From: Strigamia acuminata
Lineage: Eukaryota; Arthropoda; Chilopoda; Geophilomorpha; Linotaeniidae
Assembly (NCBI GenBank): GCA_949358305.1
Contig: OX442314.1
Span: 47,376,581 to 47,440,580 of the forward strand
DNA: 64,000 bases
Direction of reading: 5' to 3'
Both the position numbers and the translations under genes were made by a program. The notes under the pieces were generated by a model. It made no database searches and was not told the DNA's origin. It saw only the letters and a list, made by a program, of their open reading frames with translations. Positions within the stretch are counted from its first letter, which is position 1. Each line of letters starts with the position of its first letter. Below, in pieces: positions 24,099 to 33,783 of this stretch.

Positions 24099-24781
24099 CT
24101 ATACTTGTCCACTTTTCAGCATTTGATGTTTGCTGTCACCTAACAATGTTACTTCAGTAAATGAATCCTGTATGGATAGAAAAATCAATATAATTAAACA
24201 TGTTACGAATTTGTTTGTTAGTTTATGCATTAATCACCGTAATGTCTGAAGCTGCTAATCCTTTAGGCGATTTCTTCTTCCTCTTCCTCTTCCTCTTCTT
24301 CTTCTTCTTCTCTTCCGCACCGGAACCAAATGTTCCTATTAATCGACTAATTTCTTCCTCCATTTTAGCTTCGCGTTCAGCTGTCAGAATGTATAAAGAA
24401 ATATTATCAAAAACTCCGCCAAGTGGATCTTTAAAAAAAATTTATATCCATTATATCCAAATATTAATACTGCATGTTTACCATTAAATAGTTCAGGAAA
24501 TAGGTTAAAAAGAAGACAATTCTGGTCACCACGTTTAAGAAGTTTTAACCGCATCATAGGAGCATCAAAAACAGGTGGGCTAATTTTGGTAACATCTCTG
24601 CTGTTATCAAAACCTGGAACTATTAAAATTTTAATGTTTCACATCTCAAGTTTAGACACTATTCTATGATTCGTCTGTTTTAGTACTTACGAATACAGGC
24701 GTAGATATCCTCATCGTCATTTTCCATTGCAATGTCAAATGTTTTTAAATCGATCCCGAATTTAGGTGTTTTAGTGGACAT
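24099..24781 (-). CDS. Four-exon gene for a 162-residue basic protein, unknown function
   Basis: Assembled by eye from splice signals. Exons are 24781-24691, 24619-24482, 24428-24238 and 24167-24099. Each intron (71, 53 and 70 bp) starts GT and ends AG, and all four exons join in one open frame ending in TAG. A further 41-bp intron (24833-24793, GTGAGT...TTTTAG) probably lies in the 5' UTR. The protein has an acidic patch (residues 20-27), a conserved-looking Phe/Pro/Leu-rich middle encoded by exon 2, a short predicted helix (AEREAKMEEE) and a run of about 13 Lys/Arg (residues 117-129) that resembles a nuclear localisation signal. I do not recognise the family. The alternative without the last splice adds four residues after exon 3 and stops at 24223. 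Confidence 0.6.
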
Positions 24782-24939
24782 TTTTCAGCAAACTAAAACG
24801 GAAAGGAAATCATTCATTAATTTAACTACTCACAAATTTTACTTAAATTTATTTTTTGTTCCGTTTTAAAGTATAATCAACCTTATACGAATAGAATAAA
24901 ATCTAAAGCAGCGTTCTTCCCACGTGTCTTCTATTTTCA

Positions 24940-25420
24940 AAACCGCCTCAACGTATTGTGGTACCTTGGTATACCCCAGGGGGTGTTACTCAGGCAGACT
25001 CAGACTTAGTGCGTCAGCTTTGGAGCGTCAACCAATCAGCGCGACCCACTGGGGTCAACGTCACGACGATGATAACGATAGTTTACTATGCCTGCGCGCG
25101 CCTCATTTTTCACACAAAATTGTTGTCTCAGAACGTTGTGCTACTTAAAATATTAAAATTTTAATCTTAATTAGTGTTTCAATTAGTGTTTTATCTCATT
25201 TTATCATTTCAAATGCATTTTCTTGATTTACGGCAATTTTTGAGTGCATTTGTCAAAATGCGGTACACTTATGCTATACGCGTGACGTCATATTTCAATT
25301 ACTAGTCTGGTTATGTTAGAACTTCTAACATTCCGTTTTCACCTTTTAAAGGTAGTTTGATTGCATTTTAGAATTGTTTTCTACTAATTTTAATTTTATT
25401 AAAATAAAATATTTTTATTT
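24940..25420. other. GC-richer possible promoter region and spacer
   Basis: This stretch upstream of the four-exon gene contains a CCAAT box (25032-25036, ACCAATCAGCGCG), two TGACGTCA-type sites (about 25282 and 25752) and a GGTACCTTGGTATAC palindrome at 24958 that recurs near 25790-25835. It could hold the promoter of the minus-strand gene. No coding region is supported. Confidence 0.35.
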
Positions 25421-25612
25421 TTCTTTTTTTGTTTTTATTTTTCTTTTTTTGTTTTTATTTTTCTTTTTTTGTTTTTATTTTTCTTTTTTTTCTTATATTT
25501 TACACAATTCTTATATTTTACACAATTCTTATGATATTTTACACAATTCTTATAATATTTTACGCAATTCCTATAATATTTTACACAATTCGTATGATAT
25601 TTTACCTTGGAT
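25420..25612. repeat. Two adjacent short tandem repeats
   Basis: First about four copies of a 20-bp TTTTTGTTTTTATTTTTCTT unit, then about six copies of a 19-23 bp unit of the ATATTTTACACAATTCTTAT type with small indels. The frames read through them are low-complexity and not credible proteins. Confidence 0.85.
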
Positions 25613-26142
25613 TGTAAATAAAGGTTCCAAAACTTGTTGCAACTCGTTGTTTCAGCTGGAGATGTAAACAAGGTCAAAGGTATCTATCCTCGTGGTGACG
25701 ACACAGCCATCGGCACAAATCACATGACCATTTGGAAACGACCAAAAGTAGTGACGTCATAACTCAGAATGTCCCGGGCTGCGGTACCTTGTTATATAGT
25801 TACCTTGGTATACCCTTTAGGTACCTTGGTATACTGTGGTATTCACAATAGTATTCAAGTAGCCTTGCGCCACAACGTTGATCTGACTCCTATTGGCTAA
25901 GCCAGTTTACGCCTAACTGGGAACTGTGCTCTACTACGCGGAAAAGTAGCTCCGTTTATTTTCAGGAGTTTTATTTTAGTATTTTAGTATTTTAGTATAT
26001 TTTAGTATATTTTAGTATTTTAGTGTAAAAAGTTATTAGAATGATGGATTTTATTTATTTGACAATAAAATGTTTATTTTATTTGCTAAATAAGCTTTTT
26101 CCTTTTTTAATCAATCAAACAATGCTAGCACAGTTTGTATGT

Positions 26143-26410
26143 ATATACAGGGTGTCCTAAAAGTCTGGTTCCCTCCAAATATTTCCTGAGCAATTGCATC
26201 TAGGCCAACTTTGATGAAGCGATCTTGAAGGAAGTTGGGTGAGAGCAATCCAATGACGTCATCAAATTTGGCTTTGAAGGTCATTTTTAAGGTCATTCAC
26301 TTGCTAACTTTTAAGCCGTTTAAGATACAGCAAAATTTACAATTACAAAGTTGTAGAGCACCATCAAATTAATTAATACACAATTTTCAGGCCAATTTTT
26401 AGTAACTTAA
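26143..26410. repeat. Dispersed repeat ending in ACAGGGTGTCC, member 1
   Basis: The left end reads TATACAGGGTGTCCTAAAAG. Its reverse complement aligns with the two pieces that flank the BEL element (46888-46979 and 53537-53695), and its AGCAAAATTT...AAAGTTGTAG portion recurs near 55865-55960. It lies just 3' of the first LRR-gene fragment. Class is unknown. Confidence 0.65.
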
Positions 26411-26493
26411 TAATTTGTTATCTTTTTTGACTATTCCTTCCCTCTAAACAATAATTTCAAATCCCATCACTCGGTGCAGACATGTCTCTTCAC

Positions 26494-26847
26494 CTACTCA
26501 ACTCCAACTTGTGGCCACAAACCCTAAGCAAAAAATCCAAATCAAAATTTGGACTCATAAACAGCAACATCAGTGATTTCTGCTCTTCGTGCACAAATAG
26601 AGCAACGTCCCACGCCTCTAGCAGCCGAACACTTTTGTCCCAAAACTCCAACTCATTCAACCTCATCAGCATGTCTAAACGAATTTTACGAGCTAAATCA
26701 AACAATTTTATACGGAGTATTAATTATTACGAAAAAATCCATAAAATCGTGACACTTACCTAGTATGTCCTCGGCTAAACCGGGTACGTAGTTACCACTC
26801 AGAAATCCGAACAATAAGCGTGGAATAATTCGTCCAAACTCAGCCAT
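26494..26847 (-). pseudogene. LRR-type gene fragment 1: exons 1 and 2 only
   Basis: Exon 1 (26847-26760, starting ATG, MAEFGRII...) joins through a 67-bp GTAAGT...TTTAG intron (26759-26693) to exon 2 (26692-26494), which ends in a GTGAAG donor. The frame is open throughout. No downstream LRR exon follows; a dispersed repeat lies there instead. Exon 2 has a paralogue at 28.6 kb (same intron end, GTTTGATTTAG) and a piece at 30.95 kb. It is probably the 5' remnant of a broken gene, though a distant 3' exon outside view cannot be excluded. The N-terminal region has no certain F-box. Confidence 0.55.
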
Positions 26848-27000
26848 TTTGCTTCGGCAAAAATAAAACCCGGAAACAATAAAAACGAAACAACAAAAAA
26901 TGGCGATTGGTGTATAGCATTTTTACCAGTTTAACATCTGCTTTGTTTACTCAAGAAGAGACATGAATTGCTAATGGAGGTTTGTGTGTGCTTTGTGTGT
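26841..27000. repeat. Duplicated 5' flank of the LRR gene, first copy
   Basis: The segment from GCCATTTTGCTTCGGC to AATGGAGGTTTGTGTG recurs in the same orientation at about 29172-29325. It holds the start codon and upstream region of the fragment 1 gene, so it is a segmental duplication that carried the promoter. Confidence 0.75.
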
Positions 27001-27069
27001 TCGAATTCCTCTGTAATGTAAAGGAATTTGAAGGAAGTGATGATGCCGATGACGCTGAAAAGTGAAAAA

Positions 27070-27660
27070 GTTCCATTCTGCAATCTGATTTACAACAACG
27101 TCCACCACGTCGGCCAGCTAGTGCGCAATTTTGTTACTGAAGCCGGAGCACTCCAAAAGAACGAGATTCTCCAGTTTGTGACACACGTCTAACAACTCTA
27201 ACAAATAACCAAAACTAACTCAACGATCTGTGCTTTCATACAGGGAAAATTCCACCAATTTATCAAACCGCAAATCGCGCAAACAAACTCGATCAAACAC
27301 ATCATTTTCCTCCGCTATTTTCACGTCCGAGTCATAACGCACGTCGACGTACAACTTGCGCAACTCCTTGAATTTCGTCAAACTCTGCAGCATTTTGAGG
27401 GTGAAGATATTCGGGGTTATGTCGATTCTGGAAACTTTAGGACACGTGAGCACGCCTATATATCCAGCTCCTCCTGGCGTCGTGAGGAAACAACAACACC
27501 AATACTCTGAGATTGTATTGCTGCGCTTTGAGCCACCTGGAATCGAAAGTGTCCAAGTCGTCGATCGATTTCATCTGTTCAATATCATGCAGAATCAGTC
27601 CATGGAAGTTTGATTGCTCAACTTGAACACTCGCAACGTTTTGCTGAGTCTTTTGGATTT
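27070..27660 (-). pseudogene. LRR-type gene fragment 2, with stops and a frameshift
   Basis: Read on the minus strand, homology to fragment 4 starts near 27650 (FDSRWLKAQQYNLR-type sequence), shifts frame near 27450, continues through MLTCPKVSRIDITP and FDRVCLRDLRFDKLVEFSL, then has one stop after STDR (near 27220) and another after ECSGFSNKIAH (near 27125). The Leu spacing and LxxLxLxEC pattern suggest leucine-rich repeats like those of F-box proteins. It is clearly non-functional. Confidence 0.65.
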
Positions 27661-27891
27661 TCCATTAATGTGCATGCAAATGTTTCATGTATAAAATGTG
27701 TTGTGACGCTGCTATTACAGCGCCCCTAGTTGGGGGTATACATACATAAAATAGTTTTCCGCGACAAAATCTACACACGAAACTTTGTTTAATCATTCCA
27801 ATCGGTCCTTTTTTTCAAATTTTGGGGTTTTTCATGATCAAATTCAAATTTTTACTAAATTTCCAATTCGATCGCTAAAGCTGCTATTTTT

Positions 27892-27996
27892 GTGGTCCAA
27901 AAAATGAATTTTTGGTCTAAAAAATGAATTTTTGGTCCAAAAAATGAATTTTTGGTCCAAAAAATGAATTTTTGGTCCAAAAAAATAAATTTTTGG
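27892..27996. repeat. 20-bp minisatellite
   Basis: Five copies of GGTCCAAAAAATGAATTTTT with an exact 20-bp period and one or two substitutions. The AAAAAATGAATTTT core is the same as in the array minisatellite at 2880-3256. Confidence 0.85.
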
Positions 27997-28204
27997 CAGT
28001 GTGTGCAGTGGCCAATCGTCGCAAATGTTTAATTTTTGATGCAAAAAATGATGAAACTGATATCTAACATTTTCTGCCGCCATGTTTGCCACAGTGGCTC
28101 CATATGTTGAATAAATGCAAAATTTCTTTATTGTTCCATTTCTTGAAAGTATAATAAATATTGATTTCTGCTTTATTTCAGACAAAATTCATAAAAAAGT
28201 TTGT

Positions 28205-28790
28205 ATTGTAAAATTACACCAAGTTATCAAACAGCAAATCGCGCAAACAAACTCGATCCAGCGAATTAGTTTCCTCCCTTAACACATCCGCGAATTCACT
28301 GATGTTGGGGCACAAGATGCTCAGCTACTTGAATTTCGTCAAACTCTGCAGCATTTTCACGGTAAACATAATCGGAGTTAGGTGGATGTAGGTACCGATG
28401 TAGGTAGCGCGGCTATCTTCGGTTCGTCCTCAATGTTGTCGTGAGGGGGCCGCAACGCCATCTCTCTCAGATCGTATTGCTGCGGTGGCGCGCCGATCGG
28501 CTGCGGCGTTTGAGCCACTTGGAATGGTTCGTGTACACAGTCAGAGTCTGTGCGAATAGATACAATTAGTAGAATTAAAACAAATAGTTTGTAATGTCGC
28601 GCACAGCAATTGCTTGTTGTCTGTCCATGTCTTTTGGATGTAACAACTTCTCCAGAATATCTTCACGAACATTCCGAGCTAAATCAAACAATTTCATATT
28701 GATAATTACGATATAAATGCACAAATCTGTGTGACACTCACGTAGTTTATCGAAATAAGTGATTAATTGCATCGTCTCTTTCATTTTAAC
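28205..28790 (-). pseudogene. LRR-type gene fragment 3: exons 1-2, linker and broken LRR
   Basis: Minus strand. A short first exon (28784-28736) is followed by an intron with GTGAGT and TTTGATTTAG signals like those of fragment 1, then exon 2 sequence ending in a stop at 28575-28577. Further on (28550-28390) is a Gln/Pro-rich linker (GAPPQQYDLREMALRPPHD type), then LRR sequence with stops (28370-28215). Order and homology match the other fragments, but the frame is not continuous. Confidence 0.55.
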
Positions 28791-28871
28791 GTCAAAAACT
28801 CAAAATCATCTTCAACGTTCCATAGAATCATAGACGTAAAAAGAATTTGACTCGTCATGTCCGCTAAATGA

Positions 28872-29128
28872 CTGCATTTTCGATCCCGCTGATGATATTC
28901 AGACGTAAAATTTTGGTTTGGTTCGTTTACATATTTTAGCCTTCTAAACTACCAACAATAGTCACTGCAGCAACAGATAATCAAACATCCAAACCTCGAA
29001 ACGTTGTTTTGAGGTTTGTTTATCTGTTGCTGCAGTAACTTTTGTTTCTAATTTAGAAAATCTAAATATGTAAACGAACCAAACCAAAATTTTACGTCGG
29101 AATATCATCAGCGGGATCGAAAATGCAG
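28872..29128. mobile_element. 257-bp hairpin (foldback) element
   Basis: Terminal arms are near-perfect inverted repeats: CTGCATTTTCGATCCCGCTG at the left end and its complement at the right end. Pairing extends about 60 bp and then again near the loop (TGCAGCAACAGATAA with TTATCTGTTGCTGCA). The right end runs into three copies of a 13-bp GCAGACATTCAAT repeat (29124-29160). It holds no gene. It resembles a MITE, but no target-site duplication could be fixed. Confidence 0.7.
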
Positions 29129-29171
29129 ACATTCAATGCAGACATTCAATGCAGACATTCGTCCAAATCGG

Positions 29172-29325
29172 CCATTTTGCTTCGGCAAAAGTAAAACCAG
29201 AAACCGAACGAAACAATAAAAAAGAAACAACCAAAAATGGCGATTGGTATAGCAACTCTAACTGTTTAACATCTGCTTTGTTTACTCAAGAAGAGACATG
29301 AATTGCTAATGGAGGTTTGTGTGTG
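29172..29325. repeat. Duplicated 5' flank of the LRR gene, second copy
   Basis: Direct repeat of 26841-27000. The start codon (about 29179-29177, minus strand) is present but the reading frame stops after about eight codons, where it enters the 13-bp repeats next to the hairpin element. Confidence 0.7.
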
Positions 29326-29818
29326 CTTAGGAGGATTATCCTCAGCAGCTTCTATGGCGTATCGTCGGAACTGCTTCCTGACTGCAGCCAAACAGGACAG
29401 AAGATGCTGCAAGGTGTCAGTCTGTGGTCAAACGACCACAAACATTTTAATTTTGCGCCACCATTGTTCCAGAAAATGATGAAACTCATCCGTAACATTA
29501 AACTGACACCATGTTTGCCACAGTGGCTCTACCTTTTGAATAAATGCAATATTATCTTTATAGTTCCATTTGTTGAAAATAAATATGATAAATAATAATA
29601 ATAATAATAAATAATGATAAATAATGATAAAAATGCCAATAAATGATGATAAAAATGCCAATAAATGATAATAAATGACAATAAATTGAGTGATAAAATG
29701 AAAACTCTAACTATTCTTTGGGATTTCTGTCGAAATCCAGCGTTTTACAATTTTTATTTCTACTAATTGGTACACAATTTGCTTTTTATTTTCGAATACA
29801 AAAAAATCGAATCAACGT

Positions 29819-30445
29819 AGACACACAGCCGCTGACAACCCGTTAGTCGCTTTCATTGCCACTATCTTCAAGTTCATCATCGCACGGGTGCGTTGTATAA
29901 CTTTAGAAGCAGTTTCACGCCGTGTTTTTGAGCCATTCGCTGCATTGCACCAACGTCAAAATGTTGTCTTCTCATCGCATTAATTCGCAAAGTCACATCT
30001 AACTCCTTCAGAAAATCGATTTTTATCAGATCTTCAATGCCCGATGGCCCCAACAAGTTGCATTCGTAAATTTTCAAACATTTGAGATTCTGGACTGGAC
30101 TGGGAAAGAAATTTGTACCCAAAAATCTGGATAGATAAGGTCGCAACCAAAGAAGAGAATAATTGAGCGCGTCACGGGCCAGTCCAGATCCAGAACTCTT
30201 CTTGTTCATCAAATCGGCCAACTCGCGCGCCATTTTGTTACTCAAGCCGGAGCATTCATTAAGACTGAGTTTCTGAAGGAAGGGACACATGTCCAACAAC
30301 TGGAACAAAAACCCAGAGCTAACCCAACGGTCGTTGGGATCACACAAGGAAAATTCCACCAAATTATCAAACCACAAATCCCGCAAACAATCTTGATCGA
30401 AAGAATCATTTTCCTCCGCCATTTCCACGTCCGAGTCAACGGGCG
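29819..30445 (-). pseudogene. LRR-type gene fragment 4: LRR region and C-terminus
   Basis: A 183-codon frame is open from about 30428 to 29877. It contains FDQDCLRDLWFDNLVEFSL, LLDMCPFLQKLSLNECSGLS and VQNLKCLKIYECNLLG, an LRR-like Leu pattern. Compared with fragment 5 its C-terminal frame shifts near 29895, ending early in NAPVR; the acidic tail (DDELEDSGNESD) follows in another frame to 29858. The 5' side is cut near 30442, where a repeat begins. It is the longest surviving piece of the family, probably a pseudogene. Confidence 0.6.
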
Positions 30446-30955
30446 TGTTTTTTCAGAAAATAGAGTTTTCATGAAAAAAAATCTATTTTTTGTTACAAAA
30501 ATTCTCCTGCCTGCAAATGCATTTTATACAGCTTTTCTATTACCAAAAAAGAAAAAAATAATAGAGAGAGAAGCCATTTTGAATAATTCTTTTTGTCATT
30601 TTCTTTCACGGTCGGCCACTGTGTGTGCAGTTTAAGTCCTCCTTTGCACCGGGCAGTCATCAGCGATTTATGGAATTGGCGCCGGCCCTGATTAAGCGCC
30701 GGGTCCCCAAGTTTTTCAAATAATGCAATATTTTTTCTTATAATGCATTTTTTTCAGAAAATGGACTTTTTATGAAAAAAAATGCATTTTCCTGCTTGCA
30801 AATACATTTTTTAAAGCTTAAAAATGCACTTTTCTGGTAAAAAAAAAAAAGAAGCCATTTTTGAATAATTAAGTCTATTTTTGAATTGACTATAGTCATT
30901 TTTTGTTCACGTTTGGCCACTGTTTGTGCAGTTTAAGTCCTCCTTTGATACTCAC
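30442..30955. repeat. Direct duplication of about 200 bp, spaced about 310 bp
   Basis: The stretch 30442-30645 (TTTCAGAAAATAGAGTTTTC ... GTGCAGTTTAAGTCCTCC) recurs diverged at 30752-30950. Both contain AAAAAATGCATTTT-type motifs, CTGC(C/T)TGCAAAT and GGCCACTGT. The copies separate LRR fragments 4 and 5. Confidence 0.75.
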
Positions 30956-31247
30956 CTTTAACTTGTGGCCACAAACTTTAAGAAAAAACTCAAAATCAAA
31001 CTTTGCACTCGAAAAGAACATATCAACATATGACACTTGTTCGACATGGCATATTCACTTTTTATTGTTGAATACAAAGAAATCGAATTAATGCCGACAC
31101 GCAGCCTCCAACAACTCGTTAGTCGCCATCATTGCCGTCGTCATCTTCATGTATATCGTCCGGGTCTAGAAATTCTAATTCCAGCTGCACTCCGTGTTTT
31201 TCAGCCATTAGCTGCAGCGCACCAACGTCAAAATGTTGTCTTCTCAT
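30955..31247 (-). pseudogene. LRR-type gene fragment 5: piece of exon 2 and the C-terminus
   Basis: Two pieces on the minus strand. 31247-31119 encodes a 42-residue C-terminus (MRRQHFDVGALQLMAEKHGV start, acidic Asp-rich tail, TAA stop) homologous to the end of fragment 4. 31035-30955 encodes the end of exon 2 (FEFFLKVCGHKLK, like fragment 1). The C-terminus lies upstream of the exon 2 piece in transcription order, so they belong to different former copies or to a rearranged one. Confidence 0.55.
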
Positions 31248-31419
31248 TTAAATATTAAATAAATGGATTTGGAACTCAGTGTCAACTGTCAACATTTTTC
31301 AAATGCTGATCATTCTAACTCTGTAATCTCCGGAATCCCCGGAGATGGCGCACCTGTCCTGGTCACGTCAGTTCCGGTTCTACCTTGCGAGTCGCGCGGT
31401 CGTTTAACCTACAGTCCAG

Positions 31420-31475
31420 GTATTTTTTAGTTAATAGTTAACTTTCTCTAAAAAAATTTTTGATTTTGATTGCAG
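31420..31475 (+). other. Putative 5' UTR intron of the Gag-like gene
   Basis: CAG|GTATTT donor and a TTTTGATTGCAG acceptor bound a 56-bp intron that would end 38 bases before the ATG of the Gag-like gene. Its size matches other introns in the window. Confidence 0.5.
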
Positions 31476-31512
31476 TTTTTTCAATTGCTCGTAACGCAAT
31501 TTGATTATAACC

Positions 31513-32421
31513 ATGAATTTCGCCGATAAAAGTCTTTTTGATGGTCACTCGGACCCCACGCACCACGCGGGCCACGTGGACCCGGCGATGTCGGCCAACC
31601 AGGTCGGTAAGGCTTCGGCGATCGATGTGATTTTGCGAAAGATTCAAGATTTAAAAGCCGCTGTCGCTCTTTTGCAACAACAGCAGACCGTGAATATGGT
31701 GGTCCAGGTTCCGTCTGGTCCACCGGTTGTGGGCCACCAAACCCCGGTCACGAAGTCGGCGGCGTTGGTGGATCCAAATCCCCCGAATTTCGATTTCGAG
31801 GCGGTGGCAAAATCGATGTTTATTGTTCCAAAAGTTTTCGGGCCAGATATTCCCGTGTCCTTGGAAAACTGGGTGCAGGATGCACTTTTTAAAGTTCCCC
31901 CCACTTATAGGTCCAAGACATTAGAAAAATATGTCATTCCTGGCAATTTACCTTATTTGGATCCGCCTCCGTGCGAGAGCGCGTTTATCCAAAACGTGCC
32001 TAAAAACCTGAAGAAGCAAGACGGTATTTCGCGAAAAATACAATCCCACGCTTTGCGCGCTGTGGTTCCGCTCTGTCAGACCATGATCGACATTTCGACG
32101 GAAGTGGCGCCGGGGCCAGCCCAAACGAAGATGTTCCAGCAAATTTCCGATGCGCTGGTCATTTTGGGAGGCACTAACGCTCAGATTAATCGTAAACGGA
32201 GAGCTGATTTGCAACCGATGGTGGCCAAACGATTTAGGCCTTTGTGCTTAGATCAGGAGTCTTTACTGTGCGATCTTTTTGGGCCGAATGTACGAAAACG
32301 CTTGGACGACCTCGAAACTTCAGCCAAGTACATGGCAAAGGTCACTGAGGAGAAGAAGTCGGAGCGCAAAAGCTTTAATTTCCGGTCTTCTCGTCCGTAT
32401 CAACGCCCCGACCGATTCTAA
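31513..32421 (+). CDS. Stand-alone Gag-like protein of DIRS/Ngaro retroelement type
   Basis: 302 codons from an ATG in good context (ACCATGA). A short coiled-coil-like stretch (LRKIQDLKAAVALLQQQQ) is followed by a conserved-looking core: VPKVFGPDIP, LPYLDPPPCES, an IQSHALRAVVPLC helix, and ISDALVILGGTNAQINRKRR, the pattern I associate with the first ORF (Gag) of DIRS-like tyrosine-recombinase retroelements in animals. The C-terminus is Arg/Ser/Pro-rich. No reverse transcriptase, RNase H, methylase or tyrosine recombinase follows, and no split direct or inverted repeats were found. It appears flanked by a 5' UTR intron, a 55-bp 3' UTR intron (32451-32505) and AATAAA at 32556-32561, so it may be an independent, possibly domesticated gene. 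A truncated element remains possible. Confidence 0.6.
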   Translation: MNFADKSLFDGHSDPTHHAGHVDPAMSANQVGKASAIDVILRKIQDLKAAVALLQQQQTVNMVVQVPSGPPVVGHQTPVTKSAALVDPNPPNFDFEAVAKSMFIVPKVFGPDIPVSLENWVQDALFKVPPTYRSKTLEKYVIPGNLPYLDPPPCESAFIQNVPKNLKKQDGISRKIQSHALRAVVPLCQTMIDISTEVAPGPAQTKMFQQISDALVILGGTNAQINRKRRADLQPMVAKRFRPLCLDQESLLCDLFGPNVRKRLDDLETSAKYMAKVTEEKKSERKSFNFRSSRPYQRPDRF

Positions 32422-32450
32422 GGAGGATCCTAAAAAGCAGTACGGCGGAG

Positions 32451-32505
32451 GTAAATAGTTGCAAGAAAATGATGTATTAAATCCTTCATCTCTTTGTCTT
32501 TCCAG
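32451..32505 (+). other. Putative 3' UTR intron of the Gag-like gene
   Basis: A GGAG|GTAAAT donor lies 29 bases after the stop codon and a TTGTCTTTCCAG acceptor follows 55 bp on. An AATAAA signal comes about 50 bases later. Confidence 0.4.
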
Positions 32506-32734
32506 GTAGGAAAGCGCAACCGAACAAGAAATGAAATCTTTACCTTTTATTGGTAAATAAAATTTTGTTACATGAAAATTTTTGTATTCCTTTTCTACCC
32601 GGTGGTCTGGTCGCCAAAATAACAAATTGGGCCCAAATTTCATCTGACAAGTGGTTGTTGAAAACCTAGTCTACCGTTTATCATCCAGTATCCATAAACT
32701 GAAAAAGATGCGCAAGATATCTGTGTGCTTGAAC

Positions 32735-32870
32735 AGCTGATATACATCAAGTTGTTGCGATCCGGGTATTTATCATAGTCGATAAATACTTACCTTTTAT
32801 CGACCAAATCGCAATCGAGATGCCGTTTATAAGCCTTAAACTCAGTTGCCTGTAAAAAATGTCTAGGGGT
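32735..32870. repeat. Dispersed repeat with CCGGATCGCAAC motif
   Basis: Reverse complement of this stretch (CCCTAGACA...ATCTCGATTGCGA...CCCGGATCGCAACA) aligns with 58225-58350; the ACCCGGATCGCAGCA motif recurs at 63568. No coding capacity. Confidence 0.6.
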
Positions 32871-32964
32871 GATTTTTATGAAATAAGAACTCGTGTTTTA
32901 CTTATTCTAAGTTGCTTTGAAATCGTTTACTGGAATGTTTTGTCCTTGCGCAGCAAGAAAATTC

Positions 32965-33205
32965 GGTTTTTGTCGAGGTCCAGAAAAAAAACAACTCATA
33001 ATACTTGCTATAGTTTTAAAATTTTTATTTTGACTTATTTAAGTAATTATATAAAACACAATAGGTAGGTATTCTTAAAAATTAATGCAAGAAATTACAC
33101 CTTATAGTTTTTTATAGTTTGGTTCACGCGGGAAAAAGCTAACGCAAAGAGTGTTTTCAAGGTGGGCGTCCGAACGATATTTGTTCTTCAAAAAATTCAT
33201 TTCTT
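32965..33205. repeat. Partial copy of the hAT-like repeat, empty-site copy
   Basis: Matches 39760-39820 joined to 40428-40590 (CCAGAAAAAAAA.ACTCATAA ... GTAGGTATTCTTAAAAA ... GATATTTGTTCTTCAAAA). Here the TTAA at 33039-33042 is uninterrupted, whereas in the other copy a 607-bp element sits at that TTAA. Confidence 0.8.
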
Positions 33206-33209
33206 TTAT

Positions 33210-33783
33210 TTTATAAATTTGAAATAAAATTGAAAGAATCTTCTTCGTAAATCGTCACTCGAAGTAAATTTCTCACCCGTACCATCACTTATTACACACT
33301 TCGAAGCTTACAAATCCGCCAACAGCCGGCAAAGTAAATTATCTTTTTCACTAATAACTTTGATTTAGTTCTCATAGATGGCGCCACTGATCATTTCCTT
33401 TTATAACAAACCGAACAACAAACCGGAGTTTACTCAATTCATGACCAAATCCAATTCCCACCAACAAATCCACACATTTTTCCTTCAAATCTAATAAACA
33501 TTTGTCCACCACCAACAACAACTTACTCCAGAAACAACAATTCAAATTCTCTCCACCAATCGAATCCTCAAACCGAATTCGCGCCTACCGACGTCATTCC
33601 CCAATCCCCAACTAACAGCCGCACGACTCCCCACGTTAACAAACCCGCACTAACCCCTCCTGGTACTAACTCACCATTCCAACGCAAGGAGTCGTGCCGC
33701 GCCGAGCCAACCAAGCAACCGTAACCAACTCTCCACTCCACACAAGCAACTCAACGCCACACCACGGCCTCGCTAACACCAAG
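33210..33783. other. 5' flank and probable 5' UTR of FBXL14
   Basis: No separate gene is seen. From about 33420 the DNA turns C-rich on the plus strand (CCAACAAATCC-type sequence), typical of a long 5' UTR. The frame upstream of the ATG stays open to 33694 but starts there with GTG, so it is not taken as coding. Confidence 0.4.

Noticed and set aside
25374-25677. Phe/Tyr-rich frames over the 25.4 kb tandem repeats
   Set aside because: Pure products of T-rich minisatellites.
33694-33783. N-terminal extension of FBXL14
   Set aside because: The upstream part opens with GTG, has no ATG, and family members start close to the HISC motif.
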